Shown here: positions 7,945-16,581 of the stretch, piece after piece
Numbering within the stretch: the first letter of the stretch is position 1
How the letters are laid out: the number at the start of each line of letters is the position of its first letter
Assembly: GCA_003244175.1 (NCBI GenBank)
Contig: QHBP01000410.1
Coordinates: 1-44,026, forward strand
From: Chloroflexota bacterium
Lineage (GTDB): Bacteria > Chloroflexota > UBA5177
Reading direction: 5' to 3'
Length of the DNA stretch: 44,026 bases
Program-made: the position numbers and the translations under genes
The notes under the pieces: model-generated
Seen by the model: only the letters and a program-made list of their open reading frames with translations
What the model was told of the DNA's origin: nothing
The model's database searches: none

Positions 7945-10572
7945 CTATGTCCGTCCGTGGCAGTACTTGAACTTCTTGTCACTGCCGCAAAAGCACGGAT
8001 CGTTGCGGCCGATTTTTCCTGTTCCCACTCTGGCCGGTTCCTTGGACCTCTTCGCATGTCCGGATGCGGTCCGCGCGGTTTCCTCCGCTTGCTGCCCGTT
8101 CGCAACGCCGTTGCCTGCCACGTCGTTCGGTACCATCGTCTCTTCCTGCAGGATAAGAGCCGCAGTGGGTTGGAACAGGACGTGGAACATCTGATAGACG
8201 ACGTTCTTGCGGAACATGACCTGAAACTGCTGAAACATGTCGTAGCCCTGGCGCTTATAGGCAACCAGGGGGTCTTGCTGACCGAATGCCTGAAGCATCG
8301 CTGCCTCACGCAGCTCATCCATAGCATCGACGTGGTGGATCCAGAGCCCGCTGAGGCTGACCAGAAGTACCCGGCGCTCCCAGGCGCGTACCGCCTCATC
8401 CCCAAGCGCGCCCTCCCGCTCGGCATATAGCTGTTCGGCCGCGTCGACCAGTGCATCGGTTAATTCATCCTGCGACAGCGACTGCATATAGTCCGGGGTG
8501 AGATTTGCCGGCAGGCGCATCATCGTGCTCACCGCGTTGTAGAGGCCCACGGTGTCCCACTCATCCGCGTGCGTCCCCGGACAGTGGTTGTCGACGAGGT
8601 CCGCTATCTCCTCCTCGACCAGGCGCATGACAATGTCGCGGACGTCCTCGCCCCGCAGGATTCTGTTACGGTCCTCGTACACGATCTCGCGCTGCTTCGC
8701 GAGCACGTCGTCGTATTCGACGAGATGCTTGCGGAAGTCGAAGTTCATGCCCTCGACCTTGGTCTGTGCCTGCTCGATTGTCCTGGTCACCAACCGATGT
8801 TCCAGGGGCTCGTCCCCGTCCATCCCAAATCGTTCAAGGATTGTCTTGACGCGTGGCCCAACGAAGCGGCTCATCAGCTCATCCTCGAGCGAGAGGTAAA
8901 AGCGCGAGTATCCAGGATCGCCCTGGCGGCCCGCGCGTCCACGAAGCTGATTGTCGATACGGCGCGACTCGTGACGTTCCGTGCCGATCACGGCCAGACC
9001 TCCGCTATCCAGCACACCCTGACCAAGCAAGATGTCGACGCCACGGCCGGCCATATTGGTCGCGACGGTCACCGCCCCAGGCTGGCCTGCCTGGGAGATG
9101 ATGGTGGCTTCTTTTTCGTGTTGCTTGGCATTCAGGACTTTGTGCGGAATACCTTCCCGATCGAGCAACCGGGACAACTCCTCGTTTTTCTCGATTGAGG
9201 TGGTGCCGATCAGAACCGGCTGGCCGCGCTCGTGTCTCTCCTTGACCTCCGCGATCACCGCTTTGACCTTGCCGCGCTCGTCCCGATAGATGAGGTCGGG
9301 GTAGTCCTCGCGTACCATCGGCCGGTGCGTGGGAATCACGACCACATCGAGCCGGTAGATCTTGTGAAATTCTTCTGCCTCCGTCTCGGCGGTACCCGTC
9401 ATGCCGGCGAGCTTCTCGTACATGCGGAAGTAGTTCTGCAGAGTAACGGTCGCGTGTGTCACGTTCTCGCGCTGAATCTGGACGCCTTCCTTGGCTTCGA
9501 CGGCCTGATGGAGCCCATCACTCCAGCGGCGTCCCGCCATCATACGGCCCGTAAATTCGTCGACGATGACGACCTCGCCCTCCTGAACCACATAGTCCTT
9601 ATCTCGCTGATACAGCACCTGAGCTCGGACCGCCTGCTCCATGTAATTGACAAGCTGGAAGTTCTGCTCGTCATACAGGTTCTTGACTCCGGAGAGACGT
9701 TCCATCTTCGCGATGCCGTCGTCGGTGAGAGATACCGTTCGGGCTTTGGCGTCGATGGTGTAGTCGATCTCGGCATCGAGACGTGGCGCCAGCTGCGCGA
9801 AGCGCCGGTACATCTCCGAGGATTCCTCGGCCTCGCCGCTAATGATCAGCGGAGTCCGCGCTTCGTCGATCAGGATATTGTCCACCTCGTCCACGATCGC
9901 GAAGAAGTGCCCTCGCTGAACCGTGTCTTCCAGGTCGAGAGCCAAATTGTCTCGCAGGTAGTCAAAGCCGAATTCGCTATTGGTGCCGTACGTGACGTCG
10001 CACAGATATGCTTCCCGGCGGCTGACGGGGCGAAGATGCCGCAAGCGCTCGTCGCCGGCTCGCTCCTCCATATAGTCTCGATCAAACCGCAGCGAAATAT
10101 CGTTGGCGATGGCGGAGGACGTCATTCCGAGCGCATCGAAAATGCTGCCCATCCAGCCGCAGTCACGCCGAGCCAGATAATCGTTGACAGTGACGAGATG
10201 GCATCCATTGCCGGCGAGTGCGTTCAGATAAAGCGCGGTCGTGGCGACCAGGGTCTTCCCCTCGCCCGTCTTCATCTCGGCGATCTTCCCCTGATGAAGA
10301 ACCATTCCGCCCATCAGCTGTACATCGAAGTGTCGCTGTCCAAGAGTTCGCTTGGCGGCCTCGCGTACCCCGGCGAATGCTTCGACGAGAAGGTCGTCTA
10401 GGTCTTCCCCGTCGGCTAACCTTTGCCTGAAGGACACGGTCTTGGCCGCCAAATCACTATCGTCCAGGCGCTCGTACTCGGGTTCGAGGTCGGTGATCTC
10501 GTCGGCGACCGCCCGCAGCCTCTTAAGCACGCGCTGGTTCGGGTCAGTTGCGAACTTCGACAGAATAGACAT
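7945..10572 (-). CDS. secA: Preprotein translocase ATPase SecA
   Basis: An 875-residue motor of the Sec export pathway. Visible features are Walker A (MKTGEGKTLVAT), the DEAD-like Walker B region (VDEVDNILIDEARTPLI), the preprotein cross-linking segment, helicase motif VI (QLRGRAGRQGDPG), the helical scaffold, and a C-terminal SEC-C zinc motif with CFC and CH. The start is ATG 10572 (MSILSKFATDPNQ) with GGAG about ten bases upstream; a longer frame back to 10605 has no ribosome site. It heads the operon secA-prfB-ctpA-membrane protein-FHA. Confidence 0.95.
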   Translation of the reverse strand: MSILSKFATDPNQRVLKRLRAVADEITDLEPEYERLDDSDLAAKTVSFRQRLADGEDLDDLLVEAFAGVREAAKRTLGQRHFDVQLMGGMVLHQGKIAEMKTGEGKTLVATTALYLNALAGNGCHLVTVNDYLARRDCGWMGSIFDALGMTSSAIANDISLRFDRDYMEERAGDERLRHLRPVSRREAYLCDVTYGTNSEFGFDYLRDNLALDLEDTVQRGHFFAIVDEVDNILIDEARTPLIISGEAEESSEMYRRFAQLAPRLDAEIDYTIDAKARTVSLTDDGIAKMERLSGVKNLYDEQNFQLVNYMEQAVRAQVLYQRDKDYVVQEGEVVIVDEFTGRMMAGRRWSDGLHQAVEAKEGVQIQRENVTHATVTLQNYFRMYEKLAGMTGTAETEAEEFHKIYRLDVVVIPTHRPMVREDYPDLIYRDERGKVKAVIAEVKERHERGQPVLIGTTSIEKNEELSRLLDREGIPHKVLNAKQHEKEATIISQAGQPGAVTVATNMAGRGVDILLGQGVLDSGGLAVIGTERHESRRIDNQLRGRAGRQGDPGYSRFYLSLEDELMSRFVGPRVKTILERFGMDGDEPLEHRLVTRTIEQAQTKVEGMNFDFRKHLVEYDDVLAKQREIVYEDRNRILRGEDVRDIVMRLVEEEIADLVDNHCPGTHADEWDTVGLYNAVSTMMRLPANLTPDYMQSLSQDELTDALVDAAEQLYAEREGALGDEAVRAWERRVLLVSLSGLWIHHVDAMDELREAAMLQAFGQQDPLVAYKRQGYDMFQQFQVMFRKNVVYQMFHVLFQPTAALILQEETMVPNDVAGNGVANGQQAEETARTASGHAKRSKEPARVGTGKIGRNDPCFCGSDKKFKYCHGRT

Positions 10573-10687
10573 GCCTGACAGTCTCCAGAAACTACATGTC
10601 GCCACCCTTCAAAACGCAAAGAGAAGGGCGGCGACTTCCCTCCAAACTGTACCACAGTACGTGCAAGTCGACAACGCCCGAGCCGCC

Positions 10688-10693
10688 TAAAAT
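10688..10693 (+). promoter_or_regulatory. -10 box of miaA, leaderless arrangement
   Basis: TAAAAT ends six bases before the miaA ATG, so transcription would begin at or next to the A of ATG. No Shine-Dalgarno sequence precedes the start. No strong -35 is visible. Confidence 0.4.
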
Positions 10694-10699
10694 GGCGTT

Positions 10700-11638
10700 A
10701 TGCCGACCCTTTCTGACGCACCGGCGCCGACGTGCGCGGTGGCAATTGTCGGTCCGACGGCGGTAGGCAAGAGCCGCCTCGCGCTCGACCTGGCAGCTAT
10801 GTTCGAGGTCGACATAATCAGTGCCGATTCCCGCCAGGTGTATCGCTACATGGACATCGGGACAGACAAGCCGACGGCAAGCGATCGCGCGCGCGTGCCG
10901 CATTACATGCTCGATCTTGTGGCCCCCGACGACACCTATTCGGTCCGGCGTTATCAGCTGGAAGCGAGGAGGGTGTTGCGGAGGAGCGTGTTCCGTAAAC
11001 GCGTTTCTCTCGTCGTGGGAGGGACGGGATTCTACGTGCAGGCGTTGCTGGACGACGTGGCGCTGCCGGCCGTCGCGCCGAACCGTGAGCTGCGTGAGCG
11101 TCTGACGCTGGAGGCGGAAAAGTGTGGTGCGGCCGCTCTGCATGAGCGCCTCCGGACGTTGGACCCCCGCTCCGCGCATCGTGTCCACACGAACAACATT
11201 CCTCGTATCATCCGAGCTCTCGAGGTCATAGATGCGTTGGGCGCTCCCGTGCCCGAGCTGGAGATTCGTTCGGCGGTCCCGGCTCTCTATCTGGGCGTGC
11301 ACATGAATCGGTCGAGCCTGTATGAGATTGCCGATCGACGCGTGAAAGAACAATTCGACGGTGGCCTGGTGGAAGAAACGGAGTACTTACTACGTATGGG
11401 ATACGACGCCTCGCTGCCGTCCCTTGATGGTTTTGGCTACCGAGAGGCGGCTGGCTACCTGAGCGGGAAGCTCAGCATGGCCGGCGCCGTGGCGCAGTAT
11501 CAGGCGGCCACGCACCGATACATCCGACGTCAAATGACGTGGTTCGGCCGGGACAAGCGCGTGCGATGGATCGAGAGCGGACCTGATGCGCCGTCCACGG
11601 CCGCGGCCCTGATTCGCGACTGGCTTGCTACCGCTTGA
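10700..11638 (+). CDS. miaA: tRNA dimethylallyltransferase
   Basis: A 312-residue enzyme that puts a dimethylallyl group from DMAPP on A37 of tRNAs reading UNN codons. The P-loop is IVGPTAVGKSRLAL near residue 15; ISADSRQVYRYMDIGT (about 40-55) is the family signature containing the catalytic aspartate; the C-terminal half has DGFGYREAAGYLSG and the tRNA-binding TRRYIRRQ-like segment THRYIRRQMTWF. Length is normal. The start is ATG without a ribosome site but with a -10 box directly upstream, suggesting leaderless translation. The 3' end overlaps the convergent Agl23-like gene by 11 bp. Confidence 0.95.
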   Translation: MPTLSDAPAPTCAVAIVGPTAVGKSRLALDLAAMFEVDIISADSRQVYRYMDIGTDKPTASDRARVPHYMLDLVAPDDTYSVRRYQLEARRVLRRSVFRKRVSLVVGGTGFYVQALLDDVALPAVAPNRELRERLTLEAEKCGAAALHERLRTLDPRSAHRVHTNNIPRIIRALEVIDALGAPVPELEIRSAVPALYLGVHMNRSSLYEIADRRVKEQFDGGLVEETEYLLRMGYDASLPSLDGFGYREAAGYLSGKLSMAGAVAQYQAATHRYIRRQMTWFGRDKRVRWIESGPDAPSTAAALIRDWLATA

Positions 11639-14390
11639 TGGGGCTCGCGCCTATCTCTCGCCGGGACGTGTTGGCCGGCCCCACGATGACGTGCGGCCGG
11701 CTGAGAGCAAAGAGCGACACGCGATTTTGCGTAGGATCGCTGACGGCAATGTGTCCGGTTCCGGGGACGGCGACACCGACGGGAAGCGAAAGCTGGAACG
11801 ACCGCAGAGCGCCCAATGCTCTGCCGTCGAATGTGAACGCCAGAACCTCCGCATGGCCGGGGTCCGAGGCGAACACGTCTCGGGTCACCGGATCCACGGC
11901 GAGATACGGTTCGTCGTACGATCCGGGAACCCAACTGGGGACGGCCCACGAGCGCAGGTGCGCGCCGTCGGGTGAAAACACCTGGATACGCCGATTCCAG
12001 AAATCCGCAACCACGACGCTCCCGTCTGGAGCGATGGCTACGGAGGACGGTTCCTGGAATTGTCCTGGACCTATCCCAGCAGTGCCCCAGGAGGAGACAT
12101 AGCGCCCTTTGGTCGTGAACACCTGAATGCGCTTGTTTCCGGTGTCCGCGACATAGACGCGTCCATCTGAGGAGACGGCGAGCGACCGGGGCCCATAGAA
12201 CTGACCCAAACCGGAGCCTATCTGGCCGCCTCCCCACTGACGAAGCAGACGGCCGTTGGGACTGAAAACATCGATGCGCTGGTGCCAGGTGTCCGCCACA
12301 TAGACGTTGCCATCGGCTCCCGTGGCCACGCCCTGGGGAGAGTCGCGCGTGGCGAACTGGCCCGGGCCATCTCCAGGACCCCCGATGATACCGAGCAGGC
12401 GTCCGGCGGACGAATAGCGCACCACACGGTGGTTCAATGTATCGGCGACGTAGAGCTCGCCATGAGCTCCCGCGGCGATGCCGCGCGGACCGCTGAGGGC
12501 CCCCGACGTACCCGCGAGATTGCCAACTGACCGCAAATATCTGCTCGACAAGGCGGCGACTGGGGCGACCACGGGGGGTCCGGACGAGGCAGACGGACTT
12601 TTAAATTCCTTCGCTCCGGGCACCAGGTCGCGCCGCACCAGTACATAGAGCCACCGCGCCCCACGGTCCCCAAATGGCTTTCGATATAGAAGCCAATTCC
12701 AGACGTGCTGCCAGTCCGACGGCGACCCTACGCCCGAAATCGGCCCGACGGTTCCCGTAAAGGGCGCACCCATGTGCAAGGGGAACCACTGCATGTAATC
12801 CTGCGGGAACCACCAGTTCCATCGATACTTTTGCACCACGTACTGGCTGTTCAACGTCGAGCTGTACTGGTTGTACTCGGGCTCCAGCATGAGCAAGACG
12901 GCACACTGCCGGCCCCCACATATAGGGCCCGTGAAGCTCGTCGTCTCCGTCACATTCGTGAAGTGCCGCATGTACCAGGTGAACGGCCAGCCGCCAACGT
13001 CGGAAGTATCCAGCCCGACCGGGAGACTCAGTCCACCAGTCAGACGCCGCGACAGTGTCTCGATTTCGTTGACGGCGTTTGGCACGTCTTGCGACGTCTG
13101 GACATAAATCAACATCTCCGTCGGATTAGCGCCGTCGACATAGTTCAAGAGAAAAGTGGAATGCGTCTCCAGGGCGCCCAAGAGCAGAGCCACCACGCCG
13201 ACCCCTATGGCAACCGGTCTGATTGCTTCACGCAAAATGCGCCCGAGGAAGAGTCCCGCCAGGAGAATGAGGGGCAGGGCGATGTGGATCACCAGCCACG
13301 GCATCTTTTCACCCGCCCACGAGTAGAGTCCAAACGCCATGACGGACCACCAGGCGAGGAATGTGGTCACGAGCGACCGACGCACGCTGGCGTACACGAT
13401 CCCCGCGACGCCGAACAGCAGGGCAAGCTGCTCGTAGAGCGGCAGCAGCAGGAGATAGTAGAAGGTCGGCTCATTGCCACGCTGCACGGAGTGCTGCGCC
13501 TTCCAGTAAATGAGGCCTCCTATGATGTCCTTGCGCGCGGGGTTGAGGCCATTGAGGGACCACGCCTGGCCGGGCAGCCAGAATGAGTGTTTGGTGTCCC
13601 AGATTCCATACGGATTGGTGAAGAACGTCGAGTAGCAGACCACGGTGATGACAATGAAGATAGAAAGAGCCGTGAGCCAGGTATCCGGCGACGTGCCCTT
13701 AATTGCGGCGAGAACCGGTCCCGGAGTGCGTGACAGGTACTCGCGCAGCGCCGCGAAGATGACGAACGTTCCGAAGATGAAGAAAGTCAGATAGGCGGCT
13801 TCCATGGACGCCATAGCCAACGCCGACGCAGCCGCGAGAACGTAGAGGAGGTACGGCCTGGGGGCCTCTATGTAACGGACGAGGGCAATGAACATGATGA
13901 GCGAGAAGCAGGCGAGATAGATATCGTCCCGGATGAAACGCGAGAAGTAGACAAATGCCGGGGAGATAGCGAGCATGGCCGACGCCAGAAGCGCGCCGTT
14001 CCGGGTGATGTAGCGGCGGAGAAAATAGGGGAGACCTATCAAAATGGTGCCGAGTAGGACGGCGAACAGCCTGGCCGCCATTTCGTTGTCCCCGAACAGC
14101 AGGTAGAAGAGCGGCACGACCTCGAACTGCAGTGGGCCATGCATGAGAGGATCGTAGGCGTATCCCTGGCCGATAAACAGCTTCCAGGCAAAGTACGCGT
14201 GCAAGCTCTCGTCATGGTGCATCGCGCGCAAGCCGAGGTCGTACACCCGCAGCAGGAAGCCGGCGAGGATCAGAGCCGTGTATGCCCACGCTTCCCAATG
14301 AACAGCCAGACGCGCAACGCGTTCTCGTGAGGGCAACAGCGGGCGGTCGAGCCAGGTTGTCCTACCACTGGGAATGGATATGTCTGCCAT
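11628..14390 (-). CDS. Agl23/TIGR03663-family GT-C-like membrane protein fused to NHL repeats
   Basis: A 920-residue protein. Residues about 30-420 form a multi-pass GT-C-type membrane domain like that of dolichyl-phosphate-mannose glycosyltransferases; the first outer loop has the acidic HHDESLHAYFAWKL motif, followed by a long DP..HGPLQFE loop. After a soluble linker, residues about 620-910 carry six NHL-type repeats (for example GPRGIAAGAHGELYVADTLN, RSLAVSSDGRVYVADTGNKR), which should form an extracytoplasmic beta-propeller. NCBI calls the family flippase-activity-associated Agl23; the biochemical role is not established. It lies 15 bp downstream of a second family member, suggesting a pair working together in surface glycan assembly. 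Confidence 0.85.
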   Translation of the reverse strand: MADISIPSGRTTWLDRPLLPSRERVARLAVHWEAWAYTALILAGFLLRVYDLGLRAMHHDESLHAYFAWKLFIGQGYAYDPLMHGPLQFEVVPLFYLLFGDNEMAARLFAVLLGTILIGLPYFLRRYITRNGALLASAMLAISPAFVYFSRFIRDDIYLACFSLIMFIALVRYIEAPRPYLLYVLAAASALAMASMEAAYLTFFIFGTFVIFAALREYLSRTPGPVLAAIKGTSPDTWLTALSIFIVITVVCYSTFFTNPYGIWDTKHSFWLPGQAWSLNGLNPARKDIIGGLIYWKAQHSVQRGNEPTFYYLLLLPLYEQLALLFGVAGIVYASVRRSLVTTFLAWWSVMAFGLYSWAGEKMPWLVIHIALPLILLAGLFLGRILREAIRPVAIGVGVVALLLGALETHSTFLLNYVDGANPTEMLIYVQTSQDVPNAVNEIETLSRRLTGGLSLPVGLDTSDVGGWPFTWYMRHFTNVTETTSFTGPICGGRQCAVLLMLEPEYNQYSSTLNSQYVVQKYRWNWWFPQDYMQWFPLHMGAPFTGTVGPISGVGSPSDWQHVWNWLLYRKPFGDRGARWLYVLVRRDLVPGAKEFKSPSASSGPPVVAPVAALSSRYLRSVGNLAGTSGALSGPRGIAAGAHGELYVADTLNHRVVRYSSAGRLLGIIGGPGDGPGQFATRDSPQGVATGADGNVYVADTWHQRIDVFSPNGRLLRQWGGGQIGSGLGQFYGPRSLAVSSDGRVYVADTGNKRIQVFTTKGRYVSSWGTAGIGPGQFQEPSSVAIAPDGSVVVADFWNRRIQVFSPDGAHLRSWAVPSWVPGSYDEPYLAVDPVTRDVFASDPGHAEVLAFTFDGRALGALRSFQLSLPVGVAVPGTGHIAVSDPTQNRVSLFALSRPHVIVGPANTSRREIGASPIKR

Positions 14391-14405
14391 GTTCTCTTTT
14401 CTGCT

Positions 14406-16556
14406 CTAGTACGGGCTCGCCAGCCCTCTTTTCACGTAATAGTAGAACCGAACCATGCCCTTGGGCCCAAACGCCTTGCGGGTTGCCTCCCATCGCGACA
14501 CATCAGCCCAGCTCGCCGGGTCAATCACCCTGCGCGCGAACGCGGACCACGTCCACGTCTTGTAGTTCTCCGGGAACCACCAACGCAGTGTATACAGATG
14601 GCTCGTGTAGCTTCGAGCGAGATACGGTGCGACCTGGTCCCGGTGCGTCTCGTCGATGATCTGTACCGGATTGGAGATGTACGGTTTCTGTGTCAGCTGT
14701 TGCGGGGACGGATACGCCACGTTCGACATGTCGCGGAGGTACCACGCAAATGGCCAGGTGTCGTCGGCGTCGATGGTGACATGGAGGTCTGGACCGTTGG
14801 TGACCTTATTTGACAGCGCCGCGATATTGCTCGCGACGTGCGGAGTGTCAGGAGAACTCTGTACATAGACCATCATCTCGACCGGGTCGGCCGCATTCAC
14901 AAAGTTGACCTCGAAGGTGTTGTGGATTTGAATCAGTAAGAGGACCGCCAGAGCAACCAGAGCGGAATAACGCACCCGCGGCGATGCGCGAAGGATGCCG
15001 GCGACGAAAGCGGCGCCGAGGAGCAGCAAGGGCATCAGCGGATGAATCATGAGCCACGAGAACTTCTCGCCTGCCCAGGAGTAAACGCCAAACATGAGGA
15101 CGGCCCAGTACACGAGAAAGGAGGTAAACATGCTGGGGCGCCGGACGGAGGCAACGATGCCGGCGATGCCGAAGAACACGGCGATCTGTTCGTATAGTCC
15201 GTCGAGCAGACCGTAATAGAACCACGGCTGTCCGCCGCGGGCCACCTTGTGCTGACTGAGCCAGTAAAAAAGGCCCCCAACGATGTCCTTGCGACAGGGG
15301 TTGAGGAAGAACGAATTGCCCGGGCAGGCGGATGTCGAATGGAAGAACGGCTGTGTCGAGTCCCAGATGCCGCGCAGGTTACTCCCAAACGTCGAAAAAG
15401 TGAGGACGAGGATTGCAAGCACGATGACGCCCGCGTTGATCCATTCAGCTCGATTGACGCCGCGAATGGCGTCCAGGAACGGCGTTTCGCCCCTTGAAGC
15501 CGTCTCAATCGACGACTGTCGAAGTACCAAAAGCACGATAGCAATTGCGGCGACGAGCGGTACCGGCAGATACCAACCAGTCGCGACAGTGATCGCGAAC
15601 GCCACGAGCAGCCAAAGTCCGCCGGCGGCAAGGATTCTACCGTGAATCACCCCGTCCGGTCCCGACGCCCTTACGAAGTTCATGAGAAGGGAGGAGGGAG
15701 ACCGGGTGGCAAGCGCCTCACCGGCCAACACTAGGGCGAGATAGGTTCCGAACACAAACAGCGTGATATAGGTATTTTCCATGGCGGACAGGGACAACGA
15801 ACCCACGGCGGCTGCCAGATAGACATAGCGGATCCTGCGAGTGCGAACGAAGGAGAAGATGGAAATCGCGAGTAGGACCGCGAAAAGGCTCGTGAAGATG
15901 TCATCGCGCTCGAGGCGGGACACGTAGACAAAGGCAGGCGAAATGCAGACGAAAAAGGCTGCGATGAGTGCGGCCGTTCTCCCCAGGTATGGGCGAAGAA
16001 GATACAGCAGGCCGATCATGGCCGTCCCGAACAGAACGGCCATCAGACGAGCTGTGGTGTTGGACACGCCGAACAGGAAGAAGAAGACGCTCGTTACCAG
16101 AAACTGAAGCGGACCATGGTAGACGGGGTCGTACTGGTATCCCGTGCCGTTGTACAGATTCCAGGCAAGCCACGCGTGAACTGATTCGTCACCGTGCATC
16201 GCCCTGGAGCCAATGTCCCAGAAGCGCAAGATGAACGCGACGCCCGTGAGGGCTACGTACAGGCCTTGCTCCACGGAGATGGTGGGAAACAGCGCCAACG
16301 TGGACGCGGAGCCGGAGCGGGGCGTCTGCGGGATTTGCCGTGGCGGAGGTGGGGGCCGCTCGCGAGTCGGACGAACCGGATGGGACGGCTCCAGTTCTCC
16401 GGCGTTACGTTCCCGGAACTTCGGCTTCCTCCGGGTTGGTGCTCCGCCAGGTGCCAGGCCGGCGACCGGCTCCAGCTTTCCCTTGTACCGTCCCAACACC
16501 GTGTCGAGGTCAAACCATCGTCGCACTATATGTTCCAGCCCTTGTTTTGAGCGCAT
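14406..16556 (-). CDS. Agl23/TIGR03663-family GT-C-like membrane protein
   Basis: A protein of about 716 residues, paralogous to the downstream gene. A basic and proline-rich cytoplasmic N-terminus (PPPPP near residue 70) precedes about a dozen membrane helices. The loop motif is MHGDESVHAWLAWNLYNG, followed by YDPVYHGPLQF, as in the partner. A soluble C-terminal domain (about 520-716) lacks NHL repeats. The start ATG 16556 (MRSKQGLEHIVRR) is preferred to the longer frame, which overlaps the upstream coding region; it has no ribosome site, and a TACAAT lies one base upstream, so GTG 16526 could be the true start. Probably co-transcribed with the substrate-binding protein gene 25 bp upstream. 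Confidence 0.8.
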   Translation of the reverse strand: MRSKQGLEHIVRRWFDLDTVLGRYKGKLEPVAGLAPGGAPTRRKPKFRERNAGELEPSHPVRPTRERPPPPPRQIPQTPRSGSASTLALFPTISVEQGLYVALTGVAFILRFWDIGSRAMHGDESVHAWLAWNLYNGTGYQYDPVYHGPLQFLVTSVFFFLFGVSNTTARLMAVLFGTAMIGLLYLLRPYLGRTAALIAAFFVCISPAFVYVSRLERDDIFTSLFAVLLAISIFSFVRTRRIRYVYLAAAVGSLSLSAMENTYITLFVFGTYLALVLAGEALATRSPSSLLMNFVRASGPDGVIHGRILAAGGLWLLVAFAITVATGWYLPVPLVAAIAIVLLVLRQSSIETASRGETPFLDAIRGVNRAEWINAGVIVLAILVLTFSTFGSNLRGIWDSTQPFFHSTSACPGNSFFLNPCRKDIVGGLFYWLSQHKVARGGQPWFYYGLLDGLYEQIAVFFGIAGIVASVRRPSMFTSFLVYWAVLMFGVYSWAGEKFSWLMIHPLMPLLLLGAAFVAGILRASPRVRYSALVALAVLLLIQIHNTFEVNFVNAADPVEMMVYVQSSPDTPHVASNIAALSNKVTNGPDLHVTIDADDTWPFAWYLRDMSNVAYPSPQQLTQKPYISNPVQIIDETHRDQVAPYLARSYTSHLYTLRWWFPENYKTWTWSAFARRVIDPASWADVSRWEATRKAFGPKGMVRFYYYVKRGLASPY

Positions 16557-16581
16557 GATTGTACCGGAAGCGCGGACGCTC

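Noticed and set aside
7157-8194. Plus-strand frame opposite prfB and the end of secA
   Set aside because: Shadow frame; it would overlap two certain genes and has no recognisable domain.
9232-10401. Plus-strand frame of 389 codons opposite secA
   Set aside because: Antisense shadow; secA motifs are intact on the other strand.
10592-11353. Minus-strand frame of 253 codons opposite miaA
   Set aside because: Shadow; miaA carries P-loop and family signature.
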